Positions 60,053 to 64,000 of a DNA stretch of 64,000 nucleotides are shown here, piece by piece (the first letter of the stretch is position 1; each line of letters starts with the position of its first letter). The notes under the pieces were generated by a model. It made no database searches. It was not told the DNA's origin and saw only the letters and a program-made list of their open reading frames with translations. The position numbers and the translations under genes are program-made. The DNA lies in contig CAVWIV010000007.1 in NCBI GenBank assembly GCA_963755155.1, forward strand, positions 186,001-250,000. Reading direction: 5' to 3'. Origin of the DNA: PALSA-612 sp963755155. GTDB taxonomy: Bacteria > Actinomycetota > Thermoleophilia > Gaiellales > Gaiellaceae.

Positions 60053-60724
60053 ATGGCGGCTGTGCGCGAGCTACAGGCTGGACTCTGGCACTGGCAGGCG
60101 CCCCATCCCGGCTGGGAGTCGGGCGAGCCATGGGACAAGTACGTCTCCTCCTATGCGATCGCGGACGGCGACAGGCTGCTGCTGTTCGACCCGCTGGGCG
60201 TGCCGACCGAGATCGAGACACTCGCCGGCGACCGCGAGACGGCGATCGTGCTGACCTGCCCGTGGCACGAGCGGGACTCACAAAGCCTCGTGGAACGCCT
60301 CGACGTGCCGGTGCTCACGCCGCTGCCCGACACCGCGCAGTACCTCATGGACACGTACGGGATCACCGCCGAGCAGGCCGGCGACGGCAGTCCCGACCTC
60401 GTTTGGCTGCTCCGCGAGCAGAAGGGCGAGGCACGCACGTACTCGCCCGGCGACCGGTTGCCCTTCGGCGCCGACGTGTTCCCCGGGCACAAGCCAAATG
60501 ACACGGTGCTCTGGGTCGAGAGCCACCGCGCGGTGATCTCAGGCGACACGCTCGTCGACTTCGGCCAGGGCCTCGAGATCAACGAGCGGTGGCTCCGCCC
60601 CGGCGTGACACGGGAGGAGATCGCCGAGGGCTTGCGCCCGCTGCTCGACAAACCGGTCGAGCACGTGCTCGCGACGCACGGTGGGCCGACCGACCGCGCC
60701 GCCCTCGAGCGCGCACTCGCCTAA
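60053..60724 (+). CDS. MBL-fold hydrolase-like protein
   Basis: 223 residues. Layout of a metallo-beta-lactamase fold: YVSSYAIADGDRLLLFDPLG, CPWHERDSQSLVERLDVPVL (HxxxD in place of HxHxDH), FPGHKPNDTVLWVESHRAVI, SGDTLVDFGQGLEI and VLATHGGPT. The first metal motif is reduced, so it may bind one metal or have altered chemistry. Confidence 0.75.
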   Translation: MAAVRELQAGLWHWQAPHPGWESGEPWDKYVSSYAIADGDRLLLFDPLGVPTEIETLAGDRETAIVLTCPWHERDSQSLVERLDVPVLTPLPDTAQYLMDTYGITAEQAGDGSPDLVWLLREQKGEARTYSPGDRLPFGADVFPGHKPNDTVLWVESHRAVISGDTLVDFGQGLEINERWLRPGVTREEIAEGLRPLLDKPVEHVLATHGGPTDRAALERALA

Positions 60725-61017
60725 CCGGCTAGTCGCCGCCCGCCTGGTAGTAGACCTGGAAGGCCACGACGCCGTTCGTCACCTTCGCCGACAAGGCGCC
60801 GTACGGCCCTCCGGCCCCGAAGGGCCACGATCGAGTGACCAGCCACCCCCACGACGATGAACTTGGGGCGGGGCGAGCGCGTGGGTGGTAGCGGGCGTGA
60901 TGACCCGGGCAGTCTTAGTCGTCAAACGCCGCCGCGGCCGACATGGCGGCCGCGGCTCGCTCAGGCTCTCGGAGAACACCTCCGCCCGAAAGTCGTCAGA
61001 CTTTCGGGCGCATAAGG
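60725..61017. other. Gap with a minus-strand gene fragment
   Basis: On the minus strand, 60729-60820 reads GGPYGALSAKVTNGVVAFQV, YYQAGGD and stop, which looks like a protein C-terminus. No convincing upstream part or start is present, so it is a remnant at best. The rest holds repeat copy B. Confidence 0.35.
60927..61009. repeat. tRNA-linked repeat, copy B, with hairpin
   Basis: GCCGCGGCCGACATGGCGGC begins the unit; GGCTCTCGGAGAACACC follows and the hairpin GCCCGAAAGTC-GTCA-GACTTTCGGGC occupies 60984-61009. It lies directly downstream of tRNA-Ser(CGA) on its strand, in the same arrangement as copy A after tRNA-Ser(GGA). Confidence 0.8.
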
Positions 61018-61104
61018 CGGAGGGGGGGAGATTCGAACTCCCGCGGGGCTTGCACCCCGAACGGTTTTCGAGACCGCCGCATTCGACCGCTCTGCCACCC
61101 CTCC
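61018..61104 (-). tRNA. tRNA-Ser(CGA)
   Basis: Minus strand: acceptor GGAGGGG/CCCCTCC, anticodon stem CGGT/ACCG with loop CTCGAAA (anticodon CGA), a long variable arm (GGGGTGCAAGCCCC), and T arm GGGAG-TTCGAAT-CTCCC. 87 bases. Confidence 0.96.
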
Positions 61105-61182
61105 GCGGCGGAAGACAGCCTAGCGCCAGCAGTACGGGGCCCCTGGGTTGACGGGCGCCGTCCCTCGGTGTTTGCTGCGCAC

Positions 61183-61980
61183 ATGGGCACGCCCGCGAGC
61201 ACGATGCCGTCCCTCGCGGCGCGCACGGCGAGTCGCCTGTGGCCCGGCGACCTCACTGGGGCCTCCCTACCGCCGGCCTCCGCGCGGCTTCTCGCGCTCG
61301 GGATCTGGCTGGCGGTGCTCGGAGGCGTCGTCCAGGGCGTCGTGCATCTGGCGACGTACAACCGCGCTGTCGACCTGCTCAACGCGGACGACGAGGGGAC
61401 CGTGTGGTCGTGGGCGAGCTCGGGCACGACCTTCGCGGCCGCTGTGGCGGCGCTCGTGCTGCTGGCGGTGCGTCCGTCCGCAACCGTGCCGCTCGCCGTC
61501 CTCGCGGCGACGTTCTTCTTCTTCTCGATGGACGACGCGATCACGCTGCACGAGCGAATCGTCCACTCGCGGGTGGAGTCGCTGGGGCCGATCGACGACG
61601 GCGCCCGCGTCGTCTGGCCGCTCCTCTACCTGCCGGTGCTCGCCGCCGCTTTCGTGCTCGCGTGGACGCTCGCGCAGGTCGTTCCCCAGCGAGTAGGTCG
61701 CCTGCTTCGTATCGGCCTCGGGCTCCTCGTCGCCGCCATCGCGATCGAGATTGCCGCGGCTGGGCTCGTGGAAGCGGGTTACGAGTCGGACTCGTTCGTC
61801 CACAACGTCGAGGTCGCCGTCGAGGAAGGGCTCGAGCTTTCCGGCTGGATGCTCGTCGCGACTGCGCTGTTCGCGACGGCTATCGCCTGGGCCGCTCCGG
61901 CGCGACCCAACAAGGGACAAGAGGCGGAGAAGGAGGGATTCGAACCCTCGACGCAGGAGTTCACCCACGTAACGCCTTAG
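61183..61980 (+). CDS. Integral membrane protein running into antisense tRNA
   Basis: 265 residues from ATG at 61183. Six membrane helices, e.g. LLALGIWLAVLGGVVQGVVH, FAAAVAALVLLAVRP, LLRIGLGLLVAAIAIEIAAA and WMLVATALFATAIAWAA. The last 19 residues or so (EKEGFEPSTQEFTHVTP) are the complement of tRNA-Ser(GCT), so the natural stop has been lost or the gene truly ends inside the tRNA. Function unknown. Confidence 0.7.
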   Translation: MGTPASTMPSLAARTASRLWPGDLTGASLPPASARLLALGIWLAVLGGVVQGVVHLATYNRAVDLLNADDEGTVWSWASSGTTFAAAVAALVLLAVRPSATVPLAVLAATFFFFSMDDAITLHERIVHSRVESLGPIDDGARVVWPLLYLPVLAAAFVLAWTLAQVVPQRVGRLLRIGLGLLVAAIAIEIAAAGLVEAGYESDSFVHNVEVAVEEGLELSGWMLVATALFATAIAWAAPARPNKGQEAEKEGFEPSTQEFTHVTP

Positions 61981-62015
61981 CAGGGCGCCGCCTTCAGCCA
62001 CTCGGCCACTTCTCC
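61925..62015 (-). tRNA. tRNA-Ser(GCT)
   Basis: Minus strand: acceptor GGAGAAG/CTTCTCC, anticodon stem GCGCC/GGCGT with loop CTGCTAA (anticodon GCT), a long variable arm, and T arm GAGGG-TTCGAAT-CCCTC. Discriminator G. 91 bases. Overlaps the 3' end of the plus-strand membrane protein gene by 56 bases. Confidence 0.96.
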
Positions 62016-62071
62016 GCGGCTGGGCCAGCATAGCGGGATGCTCTGCCGGCCCCGTAAGTACGCTCCGGGGC

Positions 62072-62828
62072 ATGAGGCTCGCCGTCACGTTCTCGTCCAT
62101 GGTCGTCATCGGCCTTGCAGTCGGGTGCGGCGGCAACGGCGGCGGCAGTGATCCGGCCGACATCGAGAACAAGCCCTGGCAGCTCACTTCTGCGGCCGAG
62201 CTGACGATTCCGGACGGCGTCGTCCCGAGCGCGGCGTTCGCGAGCGGCAGTGTCTTCGGAACGGCCGGCTGCAACACGTACCGGGCGTCGTACACGCTTG
62301 ACGCTGACGCGCTCGAGATCAGCGATCCGTCGGGAACGCGCATCGCGTGTCCCCCGTCCGTCGACGAGTTCGAGCGGGCGTACCTCGCTGCGCTCGGCGA
62401 GGTCGCTACCTGGGAGCTCGACGGCGAGGAGCTCGTGCTGTCCGATGCCGACGGGAACGAGCTGCTGCGCTACGAAGTCGCGTCGATCTCCGGCGCATGG
62501 ACGGTGACCGGGATCAACACCGGCGATGCGATCGTCAGCCCGATCGTGGGTACGGAGCTGACGGTCGTGTTTGCAGACGACGGATCGCTGACGGGCTCCG
62601 CGGGATGCAACACCTATACGACGTCGTACACCGCGGATACGGGAGACATCGAGATCGAGCCTGCGGCAGCAACCGAGAAGTTCTGCCCCGAGCCCGAAGG
62701 GATCATGGAGCAGGAGAGTGCTTACCTCGAGCGCTCTCGATTCCGCGGAACAGTACGGCTTCAATGGAGCGACGATGGAGCTCTCTGACGCCGGCGGCAC
62801 GCGTCTCGTCACGCTCGTTCGCAGCTAG
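62072..62828 (+). CDS. Lipoprotein with two META/HslJ domains, frameshift near 62733
   Basis: About 251 residues. Lipobox VVIGLAVGC followed by GGNGGG. Two META-type domains, each with a GCNTY motif: FGTAGCNTYRASYTLD and LTGSAGCNTYTTSYTADTGD, followed by ACPPS and FCPEPEG. After EQESAYLE one base must be skipped to reach ALDSAEQYGFNGATMELSDA and the stop at 62826-62828. HslJ-like lipoproteins are linked to heat and novobiocin stress in E. coli. The stop shares CTAG with groES. Confidence 0.82.
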
Positions 62829-63121
62829 TCGTGGATGCGGGCGATCAGGCTCTCGCGCTTGATCACCTTGACCTCGATGCCGCTGAGGCGGACGTCGAAG
62901 CCTTCGTCCCGCGGGTACAGCACCTTGTCGCCGGGCTCGATGCCGCCGGCGTCCGTGCCGACTGCGGTCACGATCCCCGTGCGCACCGCGACAGATGACG
63001 CCGCCGAGGCGGGGAGGATCAGCCCGGACCGCGTCTCCGTTTCGTCGTTCGACGGTTGGATGACGAGATACTCGTCGAGCGGCTCGATCGACACGTCGAT
63101 GTGCTGGTGCTCTACTGCCAC
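62825..63121 (-). CDS. GroES-family co-chaperonin
   Basis: 98 residues from GTG at 63121. IEPLDEYLVIQPSNDETETR, the mobile loop SGLILPASAASSVAVRTGIV, AVGTDAGGIEPGDKVLYPRD and VKVIKRESLIARIHD follow GroES. The mobile loop is one of the more divergent parts, and no groEL is adjacent. It may be a second, specialised GroES. Confidence 0.88.
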   Translation of the reverse strand: MAVEHQHIDVSIEPLDEYLVIQPSNDETETRSGLILPASAASSVAVRTGIVTAVGTDAGGIEPGDKVLYPRDEGFDVRLSGIEVKVIKRESLIARIHD

Positions 63122-63163
63122 GCGCAAAGGGTACGCGCTCTCGCGGCCGCCGCGAATGTAAAC

Positions 63164-63176
63164 GGTGCCAGGCACC
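63164..63176. repeat. Palindrome GGTGCC-A-GGCACC
   Basis: A perfect 6-bp-arm palindrome with a one-base loop, in the 101-base gap between the amino-acid ABC gene and groES. Same unit as at 38563. Confidence 0.7.
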
Positions 63177-63222
63177 AATCTCGTGTCTGTTCCAACTGTG
63201 TGCCAATTCTGGCGCGGACGGT

Positions 63223-63967
63223 CTAGAGCCGCCCGGCGCGGATGATGCGGTCGAGGAACTGCTGCGTCCGCGGCTGCACCGGCGAGGAGAAGATCTGCTC
63301 CGGCGGGCCCTGCTCGAGGATTACGCCCTCGTCGAGGAAGCAGACTTGCCCGGCGATCTCGCGCGCGAAGGCCATCTCGTGCGTGGCGATCGACCATCGT
63401 CATGCCGCCCGTTGCCAGCTCGCGGATGACGTCGAGCACCTCGCCCACGAGCTCCGGGTCGAGCGCGCTTGTCACCTCGTCCAGCAAGAGCAGCTGCGGC
63501 CGCATCGCCAGCGCACGCACGATCGCGGCGCGCTGCTGCTGGCCGCCCGAGAGCCGGTCCGGGTACTCGGCCGCCTTGTCGGCGAGACCGAAGCGGTCGA
63601 GGAGCTGCTTCGCACGCTCCTCCGCCTCGGCCGTCGACTCGCCCAGCGCCTTTCGCGGCCCGAGCGTCACGTTGTCGAGCACGCTCATGTGCGGGAAGAG
63701 GTTGAAGGCCTGGAAGACGATGCCGATGCCGCGCCGAACGCTGTTGACGTCAATGCCGCGCGCGGTGATCTCCGAGCCGTCCACGAAGATGCGCCCGGAG
63801 TCGATCGGCTCGAGGAGGTTCACGCAGCGCAGCAGTGTCGACTTGCCCGAGCCGGAGGCGCCGATCAGGCAGACGACGTCGTGCTCCGCCACCTCGAGGT
63901 CGATGCCGCGCAGCACCTCGATCTTCCCGAACGACTTGTGAACGTCCTCGAGCCGGAGCGCGCTCAT
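63223..63967 (-). CDS. Polar amino-acid ABC transporter ATPase (GlnQ-like), frameshift near 63394
   Basis: About 248 residues. Walker A GASGSGKSTLLRCVNLLEP, Q-loop FQAFNLFPHMSV, signature LSGGQQQRAAIVRALAMRPQ, Walker B LLLLDEVTSALDPELVGEVL. One extra base near 63394 interrupts the H-loop; in the next frame it reads IATHEMAFAREIAGQVCFLD and ends LDRIIRAGRL. ATGA overlap with an upstream permease gene. Imports a polar amino acid. Confidence 0.92.
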
Positions 63968-64000
63968 AGCGCGATCGCTCCAGTCTGGCGACGCCTGCGG
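63964..64000 (-). CDS. 3' end of an ABC permease (partial)
   Basis: Only the last codons are in the window: RRRRQTGAIAL and stop, overlapping the ATPase start as ATGA. The basic tail and context fit the permease of the polar amino-acid importer. The assignment rests mainly on position. Confidence 0.45.
   Translation of the reverse strand, partial: RRRRQTGAIAL

Noticed and set aside
60779..60979. A 66-codon minus-strand frame between the MBL-like gene and tRNA-Ser(CGA)
   Set aside because: Arg/Pro-rich and it crosses repeat copy B; more likely non-coding, with only the fragment at 60729-60820 looking protein-like.

Overview
The window is high-GC DNA from an actinobacterium. Gene content and protein style suggest an uncultured soil member of the class Thermoleophilia (Gaiellales or Solirubrobacterales-like); this is inference, because no rRNA or marker tree is available here. 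Supporting signs are GC-rich codon use with many GTG and TTG starts, four-base stop/start overlaps in nearly every operon, a biotin carboxylase/BCCP fusion with an AccE-like peptide, an ffs-dnaX-ybaB-recR block, and a succinate dehydrogenase with a CCG-domain third subunit. About a dozen conserved genes, including pccB, pckA, sdhA, arsM and an amino-acid ABC ATPase, are interrupted by single-base frameshifts while the protein stays conserved on both sides. The simplest reading is residual indel errors in the assembly, so these are annotated as single genes with shifted frames.

Layout. 0-13 kb: a partial sigma factor, a secreted glycoside-hydrolase-like protein, a nuclease remnant, tRNA-Thr, a Cys/Met-metabolism PLP enzyme, pccB with an adenylate-forming enzyme, an iron-type ABC importer, a flippase and pgsA. 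13-17 kb: the biotin carboxylase, a Suc/Fer-like protein, and a JmjC/cupin oxygenase preceded by a 58-residue aspartate-repeat peptide; this last pair is the most novel-looking system here. 17-26 kb: TCA genes (sucC, a methyltransferase, sucD, mdh, icd, gltA). 26-30 kb: an operon of two tyrosine recombinases around a DUF1461 membrane protein. 30-38 kb: pckA, two paralogous secreted proteins and sdhA-sdhB-CCG subunit. 38-46 kb: asd, lysC, a triple-repeat lipoprotein, recR, ybaB, dnaX, a response regulator, SRP RNA and tRNA-Val. 46-53 kb: methyltransferases, a class III cyclase, a toxin-like PLC/PLAT/CARDB protein, arsR-arsM and a cytochrome c. 53-64 kb: three tRNA-Ser genes, a fused membrane/spermidine-synthase-like protein, three tandem 53-residue Flp pilins, further secreted proteins, a GroES and part of an amino-acid ABC importer.

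How it fits together. Much of the TCA cycle (gltA, icd, sucCD, sdhAB, mdh), the anaplerotic/gluconeogenic exit (pckA) and two acyl-CoA carboxylase components lie within 32 kb. Non-coding structure is rich. Six convergent gene pairs share a CTAG double stop, a family of short perfect palindromes is scattered between genes and once inside dnaX, and three tRNA genes are followed by copies of one GC-rich repeat.
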